DNA of 64,000 nucleotides from Chaenocephalus aceratus (lineage: Eukaryota; Chordata; Actinopteri; Perciformes; Channichthyidae). The first letter of the stretch is position 1. Every line of letters begins with the position of its first letter. A program made the translations under genes and the position numbers. This document shows positions 1-13,309 of the stretch, in pieces. The stretch lies in the NCBI GenBank assembly GCA_023974075.1, contig CM043797.1, positions 28,165,523-28,229,522 of the forward strand, given 5' to 3'. The notes under the pieces were generated by a model. The model saw only the letters and a list, made by a program, of their open reading frames with translations. It was not told the DNA's origin and did no database searches.

Positions 1-1015
1 CAGCCTGGAACTTCATGAGGACGGGGAGGGCGGACAAGTCAATCAGGTGGAGATGATGGAGAAACTCTGTAGTGAGCTCCTCGACCTGCTCCCCCCACTC
101 GCCAGCGATGTTAAACCTGTGGCCAAGGTATGGGTAGGTCTCATTACGGGAATACACCTTAATGGGTTGGCCCATTACAAGAAAGGAGGGGGGCTTGTCG
201 TTCTTGGCCTTATACCAGCGGTTGCCTCCACTGCGGCGCTCATGGAGTACGGCACACTTAGCCTGCTTCACCTCCAGCCCTGACCATTGGAGGAACTCAT
301 CAGTGCGCGCCAGCATGTTAATGATGACATCCTCTTGTCGTGATGACACCTGCACGTTGTCAGCGTATCCCTGAACAGGATTTGGGGATTTGACATGCAG
401 CGGAGCGCACTGGTAAATCCACTTCAGCCATTGGTTGAGTGCTAGGATGAAGTTCACGGCACTCCAGGGACAGACAGTTTTTATTCCCACCTTCAGTGCA
501 ATCGGCTCTGTGAGCTGCTGCCCACAGATAACCTGGAGAAATTAACCTTGGTACACATTGGATACAATATTCACAAAAGGCTGAGGCAGGTGTATTTCCT
601 CTAATGCTTGTAGCATCACCTCATGGGAGAGTGTACCAAACGCGTCTCTAAAGTCCAAAAACACTGTGTAGAATTGAATGATCAATGTTTGAAATCATCT
701 ATTCCGGTTTTTAAGCAAAACACATGTTCGTTAATTCCCTGTCTGTTGATATATGCTTTCTGATGGGGGGAGAGAATCCCTGTGTCCACCAGCCAGGGTA
801 AGATGCGGGTGAGTAGGCACTTCATAAAGACTTTGTATATAGTGGGCAATAGTGAAATGTCACGCCAAGTGGAAGGATCATCTGGGACATTTTCATTTTT
901 TGGTATCCTGTGAATGAGGGCCCCTTTCCATGAAGCAGGCACCTTCTCATTGATCAGGCAGGCATTGAAGATGTGTGTGAGTGTCTGTGTTGACGTGGGC
1001 CTGGTAGCTCTCAAC
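1..1015 (-). pseudogene. Broken R2/NeSL-like LINE reverse transcriptase, 3' part beyond window
   Basis: Minus-strand reading in changing frames gives a continuous non-LTR reverse transcriptase. From the right it shows DPSTWRDISLLPTIYKVF, then LSPHQKAYINRQG, EHVFCLKTGIDDFKH, the motif A region LDFRDAFGTLSH, a motif B stretch CPWSAVNFILALNQW and motif C as YADN instead of YADD. Past the active site come QWSGLEVKQAKCAVLHERR and YPYLGHRFNIAGEWGEQVEE. Stops and frameshifts occur near 480-680, so it is dead. The motif order and the GIDDFKH and QKAY blocks fit the R2/NeSL group; the exact clade is inferred. The right end meets a (CA)n run at about 1015, and the 3' end lies outside the window. Confidence 0.75.
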
Positions 1016-1038
1016 ACACACACACACACACACACACG
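1015..1038. repeat. (CA)n microsatellite
   Basis: About 11 CA units sit directly at the 5' limit of the LINE reverse-transcriptase homology and probably mark the break point. Confidence 0.85.
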
Positions 1039-1440
1039 GAGTTTACTGCTGTCATACACATTCAGGGATATGCGTTTAAAAAGGTGACGGTAATAACAGC
1101 ACTCAGCTTTTTTTATTTCTATGTTTATAACTGCTGAGATTTGTTGCCTCTCTTTTCCGCTTGTCTATTTCCTTAGCTTGCAGGTCTTTCGGGGAAGAAA
1201 GATATCAACTATTGAGTGCAGTCACTCTAAACCTGTTCTCACAGAACCTGCTCTAGCTTTTGACTCTGCGCTGTACTTGTCTAAATGGTGGTTTCAAAAT
1301 GTGTCTGAAAAACGATTTGGTCTCAGAGTTCAAACCCTTCCTTCCTCTGGAACTACATTAGTGGCCCTGCCGATCGAGGATCGAGACTTCCTCTCCTGGG
1401 TTTAAATTCTCTTTTTCAAACCAAACTGTTGATTTTTATC
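1039..1440. other. Unassigned spacer between two LINE fragments
   Basis: There is no recognisable domain. A 94-codon open frame at 1121-1405 has no familiar motif and no support beyond length. Confidence 0.5.
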
Positions 1441-2090
1441 GCTGTGGAGTCCTTACCCCAAGTGAAGGAGTTCAAGTATCTCAGGGTCTTGTTCTCGAGT
1501 GGGGGAACAATGGAGCGTGAGATGGGCCGGAGAATCAGAGCAGCGAGAGCGGTACTGCAGTCGCTTTACCGCACCGTTGTGACGAAAAGGGAGCTGAGCC
1601 AGAAGGCAAAGCTCTCTGTCTTCCGGGCCATTTTCGTTCCTACCTCACCTATGGTCACAAAGGATGGGTCATGACCGAAAGAACGAGATCGCGGATACAA
1701 GCGGCCGAGATGGGTTTTTCTCCGCAGGGTGGCTGGTGTCTCCCTTAGGGATAAGGTGAGAAGTTCAGTCATCCGGGAGGGAGTCGGAGTTGAACCGCTC
1801 CTCCTTCGCGTCGAAAGGAGCCAGTTGAGGTGGTTCGGGCACCTACTTAGGACGCCACCTGGGCGCCTCCCTAGGGAGGTGTTCCAGGCACGTCCAGCTG
1901 GGAAGAGACCAAGGGGTAGACCTAGGACCAGGTGGAGGGATTATATCTCTTCGCTGGTCTGGGAGCGCCTTGGGATCCCCCAGTCAGAGCTGGTTGATGT
2001 CGCCAGGGAAAAGAAAGTTTGGGGCTCTCTGCTGGAACAGCTACCCCCGCGACCCGACCACGGATAAGCGGGAGAAGCTGGATGGATGGA
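1441..2090 (+). pseudogene. RTE/Rex3-like LINE, 5'-truncated 3' end
   Basis: This is the C-terminal region of a non-LTR retrotransposon. The frame from 1441 reads VKEFKYLRVLFSSGGTM and RELSQKAKLSVFRAIFVPT, shifts frame near 1720, then continues as SLRDKVRSSVIREG, SQLRWFGHLLRTPPGRLPRE, RPRGRPRTRWRDYISSL and ends QLPPRPDHG. It is followed by a GGATGGATGG tail. That tail and the RGRPRTRWRDY block are typical of teleost RTE/Rex3-type elements; this family assignment is from memory. At least one frameshift makes it non-coding. A second copy lies at 48300-48895 and is truncated further at its 5' side. Confidence 0.8.
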
Positions 2091-3104
2091 TCGCTGTGGT
2101 TTTTGAGAGGAAGAAATTGTTCTGAGAATAAATAAAGCATCTTACTGTACATTTACTTAAAGTACTGAGATTACTCATTTGACAACGGCATACCTTTTCA
2201 CACATCACAAATGCATTTGCAAAATGGCATTGACAGAATCAGAGTGGTACATTGAGTGTTTCAAAGAGCAAGCTGATTTCTTTTTTTTTTAAATAAACCA
2301 CAAGAGGATATTTTACAGTGATTTAACAGCTATGAGCCGTCTGTTGGCTGTGCAATAAAAAACCCTGTTAGTTATTCTAAAAACACTTTAGTACAGACTC
2401 AAGTGGATAATTGCTTTTATGTTAGAAAGGTTGCACATTTTAATGCCAAAAAAGGCTCACTTAAAAAATCCTTTTTTTATGCTTATTATCTATACAACAT
2501 AATTATTCCAGCATTATCCTTATCCATCATTTAAAAACACAATGAATCAAACTGACTAAAACAATTATTACTAGTCCGTTTTCTTGCTGCTAAATTCTTA
2601 TTTATTTTTATATCCAAAAATATTTGAACTTGCAAAGATTATCAGATTTCAGTCGTGGCAATTTCCATCACCCATGCCTGAGCTTGATGCCGTCAACTCG
2701 TTGGTTTTGAACTCGATTCAAAGTAAATGACCAAGGTCTTCACACTCATAAGCTCCACTTCAGAGCCTCAGGCCACCCTGATGGTTGAACGGTTCTGTCC
2801 ATTTTCCTGTTGGCAACTATTTATTTATCAAAGCTTTTACTGTCCTCTGTCTTTCTGGCCATCTGCTGCTCCCCGTCCTTCTGTTTATATTGCCTCATAT
2901 TTTAGCCTTTTACACTTTTAATCACTTATTCCTTAGTGTTAGTGTATTTGTCTTGATTTACTTTATCTTAAGGCTATTCCTTCAGTGATTGAGATGTAAC
3001 TTCTATTCTCAGTGGAACTCACCACAATACAACTCGCTCTGCTGCTGTCACTGCCTTTACCAAAATAAACCCATGGGATGAGGATAAGAGACTGACTCAT
3101 CTAC
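2091..3104. other. AT-rich DNA without recognisable gene
   Basis: Short open frames (2727-2988) are unsupported. I see no repeats of note here. Confidence 0.5.
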
Positions 3105-3357
<253 letters not shown>

Positions 3358-3654
3358 CGAGCAGCTGCACAAAGGGAAGAAAACAAATTAATGGAAGACA
3401 TCTTCTAGACTCCTCATGGAGAGCGTAAAGCAGGTGTAGGTTTGGAGGAGGAGGAGGAGGAATAAACGGAAAGGTTTAAAGAAAAATGAACCATTGTGTC
3501 CATCCATCTCACATCTTCAGTTTCAAAAAGACATGGAAAACCAGGAAGGTGGGATGATTACAAATTGTTCAGGAGTTGTGAGTAAATGACTGATTAAAAT
3601 GGAGGCATGCACAGAGGACAGAGATGGGATAATGTGAGAAGTACCCAACCTGTC

Positions 3655-3891
3655 ATCCTCCAAAAAACGACCAAATAGGTCGATTGTTCAGCAGCTTATT
3701 ACGACCTATAGTCACGTTTTAAAGTTTAGCACCTCTAGTGGTCGTGTAAGAAACAACAATTTGCGGCATAATACTCCTGTTGATTACAAACTCTCCAGGG
3801 GTCGTATATTCACAAATAACCCTCTCTGAATCGTATATCGTAGAATAGTTTGGCCATTAAAATGCTTTTTTCTAGCGAGAAGTATGTATGA
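3655..3891 (+). repeat. Dispersed repeat family, copy A
   Basis: It shares a scaffold with 56618-56845: both contain TTCACAAATAACCCTCTCTG, then TAGAATAGTTTGGCCATTAA and TCTAGCGAGAAGT, with small indels between. The right edge is cut by the TC array. No coding potential is visible. Confidence 0.7.
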
Positions 3892-3892
3892 A

Positions 3893-4067
<175 letters not shown>

Positions 4068-4566
4068 GATCTGGACATGCAGAAGAGGCTAAAATGATCA
4101 CAACACATTGTCAACAACATTCATTTTCCATGTCTCTCTCCTTTCCATAACCTGCAGCCTCTCTTCCATCTTCTTATTCTCTCTGTCTTCTTCCTGTTCT
4201 TTACTCTCTCTGTCCTCTACTCTTTCTCTTTGTTCAATCTCTCCCTCGTTGTTCACTGTTTGCTCCTCCTCACTTGTTGCTCCCTGCCAGTGAATTAAAA
4301 GCAATTCAGCTATTTAGTTCATTTCACTTGCTTGATTGCATTCTTTTTTAATTTAAATCTGTCTTGTTTGATTCTCAAAAGAGAACAAAGATGTAAGCAA
4401 ATTGTGTTTATACAATTGTATGTTATGACATCATAACTGCAATAGATGTATATATTAAAATTATGCCTATTGTAAATGAAGACTATTGTTATAGATACAT
4501 AGATAGATAAATAGATGGGCTTATTAAGCCTACATTATTTGGTGTGACTCCAGTTCCTCCCTGACT

Positions 4567-4726
<160 letters not shown>

Positions 4727-5303
4727 TTACCAAAGCTGAGCATCGACTGACGTAGTCTTTTCATTATATCTGAGTCAATGTAAAAAGAAAACAATACAAT
4801 GTTATATCTTCAATGTTTTACTCAAATTGAAATGAAAGAAAAGCATTACAATGTTTGTTAAAAGGTAATCCTTCTGACATTGGATGAACGTAATTAACTT
4901 TAGCTCTCTAGCTAGTTTATTCACGCAATTTAAACCAAAGTATAGCCTATAGCTGCAATATAAGTTAGTGTGCATGTTGTCGGACGTCCACTGACTAACG
5001 TAGTGTGTTCACACAGGATCTGCTGGTCATATGATGTCCTGATGAACAGAAACACAAGTAGCCCGCTGGACTCAGATCTCTAGATACTTCATCACTCCTC
5101 CGCTGCTCCGATACAGGGCTAGGGAGGTTTGTTGATACATGTCGTCTTCTTCTTTGCTTTAATCGAGGCTACGTAGTTATGCAGCGCCCCCATGGTCAGT
5201 AAATGGAAGTACTACAAAGAACCCCGTTTAGTGCAATTATTTCACAAGTTTTGTTATGCACAGCTCGGAAAATATTACCGAGGTCCGGACCTCGGTGACC
5301 TCA

Positions 5304-5657
5304 ATGGTAGATACGGCATGGTCGGTAGTATGGGACTATTTCAAAGTTAGATAGTTCGCTTGCTATTTGTATTAACAAATGCAATGCAGAAGTTCCACGA
5401 GGAGGGAAAAAGGCAACGAGCTATAATACTTCCAACTTGATTAGTCACCTGAAACATCGCCATCGCTACGATGGTGTGTTAAAAGCGTACGAAGACGCCT
5501 GCGCTGCTAAACTAGCAGTGAATCCAAAGCCAGCTGCAAAGGCACCGGGGCTTTTACCTATCGACGATATGATTATCGGTTATCGGTATCGGTATCGGTC
5601 TTGAGAAGCAGGAAGTTATCGGTATCGGTTTCAAAAAACCAATATCGTGCATCCCTA
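5304..5657 (+). mobile_element. hAT relic: BED finger fragment plus 3' terminal repeat
   Basis: A start codon at 5304 opens a short frame reading TAWSVVWDYFKV, the usual start of a BED zinc finger. It shifts frame and resumes as KCNAEVPRGGKK, then SYNTSNLISHLKHRHR, the second half of a BED finger. The transposase core is missing: the sequence jumps to repeated TATCGG motifs and ends ATATCGTGCATCCCTA at 5657, a hAT terminus. The same terminus and the same SNLISHLKHRHR block occur in the element at 36213-37120, so the two are family members. I found no 5' inverted repeat, so the left boundary is unknown. Confidence 0.75.
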
Positions 5658-8650
5658 ATTATAAGTTAAAATTGTACTGAGTGTAGACTAATGATATTTC
5701 TTAACAAAGGCTTTTTGCTGTTCTAGCTAAATGAATAGTTGCAAACCAAACTTTTAAAATATGATTGTACGTTAATTGTTCCTCAACTGAAAAGGAAAAC
5801 ATTTGCCACAAAGTGCAACGTTCTGCTGCTTTGGATAAGCACATATTGAAAATGGATATATTCTAAATTATTTTTGTCGGATTAATCTCTGTGTACATAT
5901 AAATCCTTATAATTGAGGAAAAAATCATCAAAAAATGTCTAATCCTTGAAGCTGTGGATGCTTGCCAGGATTATTTCATGGGTTGTCAGGTCGGGATAAT
6001 TTTTGATGGATGTACTTGGAAAATGTTGGCCTTAATTTGTAGTTTCTTATTACACTTCAACCCACAACCCTTCGGAGCTTTCTGGAGCTCTCATCCAGAG
6101 ACTCAGGCTAAAAGGTAATGTAAGTATTATAAGCACATTGGTAGTCTTGCCATGTGCTGAAGCACCACGGGTAGGAAGCCCTGGTCTGAAACGCATTGAA
6201 AAATCATGGGAGTCTCCTTGAAGCAGGTACAGGTGGGGTTAAGGCAAATTCTAAAATCTGATGACAAATAGCATGAGGGACATTTGTCCGTGTGCTGTAA
6301 CTAATGTCATTTTATGTTGAGTTGTTTTTCATCCAACTGTGTTGTGTTTAAAAAAACTAATGTAGCGATGAAGCGCGACTACTTTCACAACAGGCCAAAA
6401 CCTGCAGGGTGTGTCTACCCGTCTCCTGGAGGGAAACAACGTGTGCATAGTGCATTCTCACCTTCATGAATTTCATGCACTGTCACGGTGTTGCCGATCA
6501 CTGAAACAACATGAGAACTCTCCAGACAACATATCAGAGGGAGGCTAGTCTTTGATAGAATGCAGTTCACCTTACTTGGAAATGAGGAAAAACAGTGAAT
6601 GCTGCACCACTTGCAAAAGCCTTTGGGATTTTTAACTGTCTTCTTTTCTCAAACAGACCCAGCGATGATTTGATGTTAAGATCCTGTGCTTTTGCTTTTC
6701 AGATGACACATTTTCTTTCCTCGTTTTGACTGCCAATGTCAGTGACAGAAGCGAATAATGCGTTTTTTCGGTGGAACTACTGATGAAGAATAAAGAAATT
6801 ATCTGTAAAATCTGTGCTTACTCTGATATTACACAAGGCAAGAAATAAACATGAGCGTGCCATCTGAGCCATTCATGAGCTACAGATGCTACAATTTAAA
6901 TAATAAACAATACCGCTTCTTAAAAGTTAAGGGATTAATACAAACACATTGGATATGCATGGTTACTTGTCCCGTGATAAAGTACACAACACTATGAGAG
7001 CAGTCTGATGGTGGCAGACAACAGAAGGGTCCTTATGTCCCCAATAATTAAATCAAGGCTAAAACTGAAATTGAGTCAGTTTAAAAACCTTGATTATAGA
7101 CTACATTCAGACAAATGCAGGTAAGAAGAAACTTTAAACTTAATACTATGACTTCATTGTACACCAAAAAAGGACAGTATTGTACCTAGAGAACACAGGG
7201 AAGAGGATACCTGCAGGTCGCAGAGTACTCAGGTTATTGCAGGTCATGGAAGCATGTTGTCCACTTCCCTCAGCTGGCACTCACCTACTAACTTAGTTGC
7301 TCATGTGAATATAAATGTTGCAAATATGCCTGCAGCTCTCAGCCCTCACCTCTTATTTTATAGATACAAAGTGGACTGATAACTCCACCATTAAATCTTT
7401 TCAGCATGATAATACATATTTGATATTGGAGTTTAGAGTATAATGTATGTTGTGCTCGGTAATGTTATAATTTGCCCAAGTTAAAATAACATTTGTTTTG
7501 AAATTTCTGGGCTTGGAGGTTTAATACTTTTTTCGACCAAATACAGCCTTATCATTGGAATTGGCATTACAGTTTAAATATAAGTGGTTGAGTTTGTTGT
7601 ACTCTGCTAGTTCAGCATCATATAGTGCACTAGCAAAAAAAGGACACCACTGCATTTTTCATAATGTACGGAATATTGTTAAAGAGATGATGAGTAATGT
7701 AATAATGCTAACATTGCAAGTTTCTGGAAGAACTACTGACTACAGGCTAGGAAATGCATTACAGCGGGGACAAGCAGATACTCAGAAGAGAATTATATAA
7801 TATCCCTAAAGGAGATGCAATTTATGCAGAGATTAGACAAAGCAGGTATGACTAATACACCTCCCAACAGGCAAGAAGCCACTGGCTTGAATATAAACCC
7901 CATGGACCCGTGTCCACCAATAACCTTTTTGTATTTTTAGCAAGAAGTGACCAAGACCTGCTCTTGGAGGCCACCATGGTTTCCATTTTTAACTGCAAAG
8001 TTTTAAGCGTTCAGCCCCTGAAGTGCTAAAACACATGCAGACTTATCTGTGCTGTCAACAGCTTCTGTAATGGGAGGCAAGTGTCGATGTGAAGGGGACG
8101 TCCTCAGAGGAAAGTATACTTTAGCCTAAGGAGGGGAATGACGCATAGACCTGTGGATCTACCAGGCCCAACGGGGATTTGGAGATTATGAGTAACAGTG
8201 ATAACGGTGCACTGCTGACAGCTATTTATTTACTGTAGGCTTGAAAAGCTTTGGTCTTATTTTCTCTGTGGTCAATACATTCATATACAGATTCAGGAAT
8301 TAATGCACTCGCAAATGATTGATAAATAAAGGCTTCTAGCAGCAGATAAAAGTAAGTGTTCAGGAGAATAAAAGGTATATGTATAATTAACATGTCTTTC
8401 ATTTTGAAAACATATTCTTTGTTTTCTCTCTCTCTCTCTCTCTCTTTGGTTCATTTTTGATGCATTATTAGAATGAAACAGAGCCAGAAAGCTCCAACAT
8501 ACTGTTACAATATCATCACGAGTCGATGGTATTCAACGTAGTTCAGGAACATTATGTTATGGAAATCTGGGACCCAACACAGCTGGAGAGTACAAGTCAA
8601 AGTGATCAAAACAAGTAAATGGTGAATCGAGCAGAGCTGTCTTTGTGGTT
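5658..8650. other. Long stretch without recognisable gene
   Basis: AT-rich single-copy-looking DNA. The 81-codon frame at 7555-7800 has no recognisable motif. A short (TC)n run lies at 8426-8446. Confidence 0.5.
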
Positions 8651-8651
8651 A

Positions 8652-8657
8652 TTTATT
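8652..8657 (-). terminator. Possible polyadenylation signal AATAAA
   Basis: TTTATT on the plus strand reads AATAAA on the minus strand, about 160 nt past the stop of the candidate exon at 8817-8934. AT-rich DNA contains many such hexamers, so this is only supportive. Confidence 0.3.
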
Positions 8658-8816
8658 TGAAGCTTCAAATAACATAAGATACAATAAATATAGACACAGG
8701 TCTGACAGAGCATAGAATAGTCTGCGAGAGTGTGCGCAGTACAATGAAAAAGCAGAGGTTATATAGAAAAAGAGTGGGAACGTGAGAAATCTTGTGTTCA
8801 CACGGTCACATTGTTA

Positions 8817-8934
8817 TTAGACATCTTCTGGCCTTGAGCTGTAGATAGCATAACGGTTCTCAGAGTAGGGAAGTTCTTGTGTGACTGTGTGTGAGTCTCC
8901 CAGTAGCCAAAGCAGCTCTGTGGCCTTGAAGCGC
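8817..8934 (-). CDS. Candidate last coding exon of an unidentified host gene
   Basis: On the minus strand a pyrimidine-rich tract (TTCTTCTTCTTCTACTCTCC) leads to a clear CAG acceptor at 8937-8935. After one leftover base the exon reads 38 codons, starting RFKATELLWLLGDSH and ending ENRYAIYSSRPEDV before a TAA at 8819-8817. The composition is that of a normal protein terminus, unlike surrounding random frames. A second frame across the same exon is also open for 45 codons, so the true phase is not proven. A polyadenylation hexamer follows. I do not recognise the protein. The rest of the gene would lie to the right on the minus strand, and no further exon was identified. Confidence 0.35.
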
Positions 8935-9089
8935 CTGGGAATAAACCCAAAGGAGAGTAGAAGAAGAAGAAGAAAACAGCACATGACATTTATGAGAAGC
9001 ATTTGGTTTAAGCATATAAGGATATAATAAAAATGTCCACTACAATTATCACATAGTGTGTTATTAAATGATGTTACTAAATGATGTAC

Positions 9090-12000
9090 CAATGTTCTCC
9101 CTGTCTCGCCAAGTGGACAACAACTTTCCTGCCAGGGAAAAATGAGAGCATTAGCCTTTACTCAGAACACAGCATGTTTTAGGGTGCATTACATCATGAT
9201 CTATTGAGGCAAATGTCTCTGGTGAAACTGGTGTCTGCGCTTCATGCCAAATATATATTCCCCTTTTGGAATGATTTATGCATTACAGTTGGCTATTGCT
9301 TTTTCATTTGTTAAAGGGGCTGACACAAGAACCTTCAGTACTGATGCTTTATTACCTCAAAAATGTCTTTTTTTTCCATTTTCCATCCATTTCAGCAGCT
9401 GGAACAACAGAGGCTGCATACAAAAACATTAAGGGCCTAAAAGTACAAGACACATCAACAATGAATATAATGACTCAACTATGACGCAGTGGAAAGAAAA
9501 TATAAACATATTGACACATCAACTTTAAAGTTGATATAGCTGTATGCCACATTGACTTAAAGTGTGCTGTTTACCCATCCAGAAGCTACGAAGCATCATA
9601 AACATTTATCTGGTTTTAGCCACACAGGAATGTTATCCATTAAAGTATAACATTTGTTATGGTAGCTTTTATGTGATCTTTTATACTTATCACACACAAA
9701 AAACAATGTTTACATGCACACAAACAATATATATATACTGTATATATATATACACACGCCAATGAGCCACACCGTATCTGAGTAATGTGGATCAATGTAC
9801 AACACAGTAGCCTGTGAAGCAGCTGGTATTAAAGCACCCAATCACACTGCAGAACATAGACCAGCAGGCCCATTCATCACCCTTATGTGACAGCATGCTA
9901 ACCAATGGCTCATGACTCAAAGTTTGCCAGAAGATAGTTAGCTTGGGAAAACTTGCATGCAGCCACACTGTATGTAAAGATGTTTGTGCACGACTGCAAA
10001 AGCATGCTTGCAAATACAGAATGTACACTTTCAAATAAAAGCAATTGAATATGTTGTGTATCCTGCCTTTCATTACTACATGTTGTTCTCATTTCAACAT
10101 ATCCTGCAGTATGCCTGTCAGCAATATATATCTAAACAAGCACACAGCCACACACACACATCGTTGCAGACCGTCTCCTCTCTCACCATGTCACACTTGA
10201 TAGATCAACCGGCTCTATGTCCCCCCCACACACACACATCCTCTCTTAACGTAGAGCATCCACTCGTAGGTTAGACTCCTCCCTGGTGTAGCAGATGATT
10301 AACAAGCAGAGTCAGTGCCCCTTACTTTCTACCTGCAGCACTAGGTCATTAAAGAATCTCTGCAGATAGAGAATGAAAGTAGACCGCATGGAAAATAAGG
10401 TGAGAGATAAGGTAAAAGAGGACAGCATGTGAGATATGGAGACGAAGAGACTATGGGGTAATGACAGAAAGTTCAATAGAGGCAGAAAAACAACACAAAA
10501 CAGATTGATAGACAGACGGAGTTTGGTGGATAGGATGTGATGAAGAGATGAAACATTTCACCCATCATTAGTGAAGATGTAACAATCTCTGAAGCTCCCT
10601 AAAGCCTTGATTTGGAGGGTCGCGCTAAGGTTGCATCTTTCAACTCCACCTGGCTGCTGTTTGAGTCAGACAGCAGTTCAAAAGGTTACACTTTTTCTGG
10701 CACAGCTGCTGGGAACTTAAAATCACAGATCTCACTTTGACATTTCTAATGTCTAACCATGCTATTAGCAGGGTTTGTTTTGTTACATTTATTTATATTG
10801 TGGATGTAGTTGTCCTCAACTATCAGAATGGAAACAAGTGTTGTTTTAAACACAGAATAAAGTGAGTTAAAGGGTTCTGCTTAACGTCCTCCTGTCCAAC
10901 TTTCACCTGCAGCTGTGGAGTCTATTTACCTGTTAACATTGTAAATACTGCTGTGTTGTTCTTCTCACGTGGGTGAATGTAAATTTACTTTATTGATACT
11001 TGATTTAATTTGAAGCTCTACCGGTTGCAGCATAATTATTTTTGATTTGAGGGAGTAAGCAAAGAGAACCCAATTTGTTTGCTGATCTATAAAACAGCAT
11101 GCTGTAAAAGCAACATTCAACCTTCAATCTATTCAACTCTAATCCTTTTCTGAATGTAAAAACAACTTGGCTGTAAAAGGATATGAATAGCTCAGTATAG
11201 GATATATGCACTGTTTAATTATTTTTTTATAATTGAATGTCCTTTTGTCATCACAATGTGTCACGATGATTTTACACAACACAGATTTTCCTCAGATCGT
11301 GCAGGTCTACTCTCTAAATACACTGTAGGGTCCATATTCTCATAATTTTTTATAACAGCTTAGTTCTGATTGTAATTTAGTTCAAATCCCCTTAATACCG
11401 GCTTAGGGAATCCAACGGTCCCTTTAATTGTCGATATATGATCCAATCGGCACAATAGTAAACACACACACACTGTAATTTAATGTTCTCCGATTTTTTT
11501 AGCAGCCAACAACCCTCGCCGTAATATCCAATTGTTATGTGCAGTGAAAACAGAAACACTAAGAAATTATGTCCCTGTTTGTATGGAGCTAAAACAAATG
11601 CTTCTGACAATGTAATGGTCTCATGGGTGTCCAGACCACGTGGTGCTGTGCTCCACTGATTGATTTTCGGCAGTAACATTTCTATAGTCCATTGGTTGTT
11701 ATAAAATCAAATTTTGAGTCAGAATTAAATGCACCCACTGCAGAGTTGTGCCTCAGTTTTGTAAGCAGCTGAGAAGAGAATAGGATTTTCATTCAAGGGC
11801 AAACAGACATTTAATATTAAATGCATTCAGGAATGGCTTTTCAGCAGACAGTGTACAAACCCATTTACAATTAAATGTCAATTAACTCTGAAGGACTTTA
11901 TCGGCAGGTATTTAAAAAAAAAGTGTAGAAACATTGCTTCAAGGTGTTACCACCATACCATACTGTAGGTAAAGAGCAGCCATCTGAAAACAAATTCTTA

Positions 12001-12325
12001 ATTGTCTGGTCTATGGTCTACACACAGTAAGAGGCCATTGGGCAGATACTTTATGCTTCATCATGTACATTAAACAAAATCAATGTGTATACTGATACTG
12101 CAATGGACCTGTGTTTCAGCTGCAGTGTTTTAAACTGAATTTACAACACTAAGCAAAGTGCACAGGGACATGAACAATATGGGGCCATAGATTATTGGGA
12201 CCCTGCTTTAATTAATTGGTTGTTGGGGAGATTTGTAGCAGATGGTAAACAAGTGAAACAACTCTGCTGAAGTGCTGTCTCATCATTTTGGACATGTAAA
12301 CAAAGTAAGTGTCCATAAAGCCAGA
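9090..12325. other. Stretch without recognisable gene
   Basis: Scattered short open frames have no family motif. A TA-rich near-palindrome lies at 9727-9752 and small CA runs at about 10150 and 10230. I see nothing else. Confidence 0.5.
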
Positions 12326-12332
12326 GCTGTAA

Positions 12333-13309
12333 GGCTGCGGCCACACGAGGACGAAAACGGCTAAACGCATAGGATTAACGCAATCGCAAAAAAGCTTCCG
12401 TCCACACGCAATAGTTATCCGGATAGTGTCTGTCCACACAAGACCGCTCCGTTTAGCTCCAACCGCTGGAGAAGCTGCAGTACATATGCACGAGCCTGTA
12501 GGTGGCGCTGTAACTTCCTCCACAAAAGCAGCGAAGAAGCATGGTTGTCATGGTTGCCCTTCTGTGTATTCTCCGCGGTGGGGGCCGAGTGAACCGGGCA
12601 GAGTTTTTTGCCAGTCAACGTGTATTAAAGTTTAAATCTTCCGGACAAAATTATAAAAGTGCCGGTCAAAGGTCTTCTTTGTTATTTATTGAGCTTTAAA
12701 ACAAATGAATAACGACTCTATATAATATAATAATAAAATACACGGAGCCTCTCTTTTTCCTCCCTCTCTTCGGACAGCGTCAGTGTCTGTCTCATGCAGC
12801 AGCTGATCCAGTAATGAGTGACCCGGCCGACAGTAAAAATAAACATATTTATAACTAGTTTAGGGAGTTTGAGAGGTAATTAAAATAGCTAAGGGTGATG
12901 ATCTGACTTGAAGTGTGTGTTTTGCTGCAGCGGGAGGAGCTGCAGGTGAGCAGAGCTGCGTGTCTCCGTCCTGTCAGATTAGAATTCACTCGCGTTTAGG
13001 TCCATATCGAGAGAAAGATAAATAATCTGAATTCAGTGTGCAGTTTACTTTGACGCGGGGGTGAGCAGCAGAGGTGGGGAGAGGCGGGGCTATTGCCTCA
13101 TCATTATCAGAAAATGATCGTATAGGGCGTACACACGGAGCCGTTGGACCCCCCAGAGCGTTGCGTATGCCGTTCTATCCACCTTGGGACCCGTTATCGT
13201 TTCCTCAGTCGTTTAGTGCCGTATTCGGTCGTCCTCGTGTGGCCGAACGGTCTATATGACACTAAACAGTAACGCAAACGACCGTTTTCGTCCTCGTGTG
13301 GCCGCAGCC
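12333..13309. mobile_element. Non-autonomous PIF/Harbinger element
   Basis: The termini are GGCTGCGGCCACACGAGG on the left and its inverse on the right. Both match the ends of the complete Harbinger at 27203-31880, including subterminal sequence (about 200 bp left, about 240 bp right). It is flanked by TAA (12330-12332) and TTA (13310-13312), a 3-bp duplication with one change. It contains no transposase. The central part, about 12535-13060, does not resemble the complete element and looks like foreign, GC-richer sequence with an exon-like donor (CTGCAG followed by GTGAGC). Confidence 0.88.

Noticed and set aside
1121..1405. 94-codon plus frame between LINE fragments
   Set aside because: No motif and no partner exons.
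9723..9755. TA-rich near palindrome as a regulatory or origin site
   Set aside because: Simple (TA)n sequence with a CTG interruption; common in AT-rich DNA.
13074..13259. 61-codon frame in the Harbinger derivative
   Set aside because: It lies in the right subterminal region, conserved as DNA with 31630-31830, where the other copy does not keep the frame.
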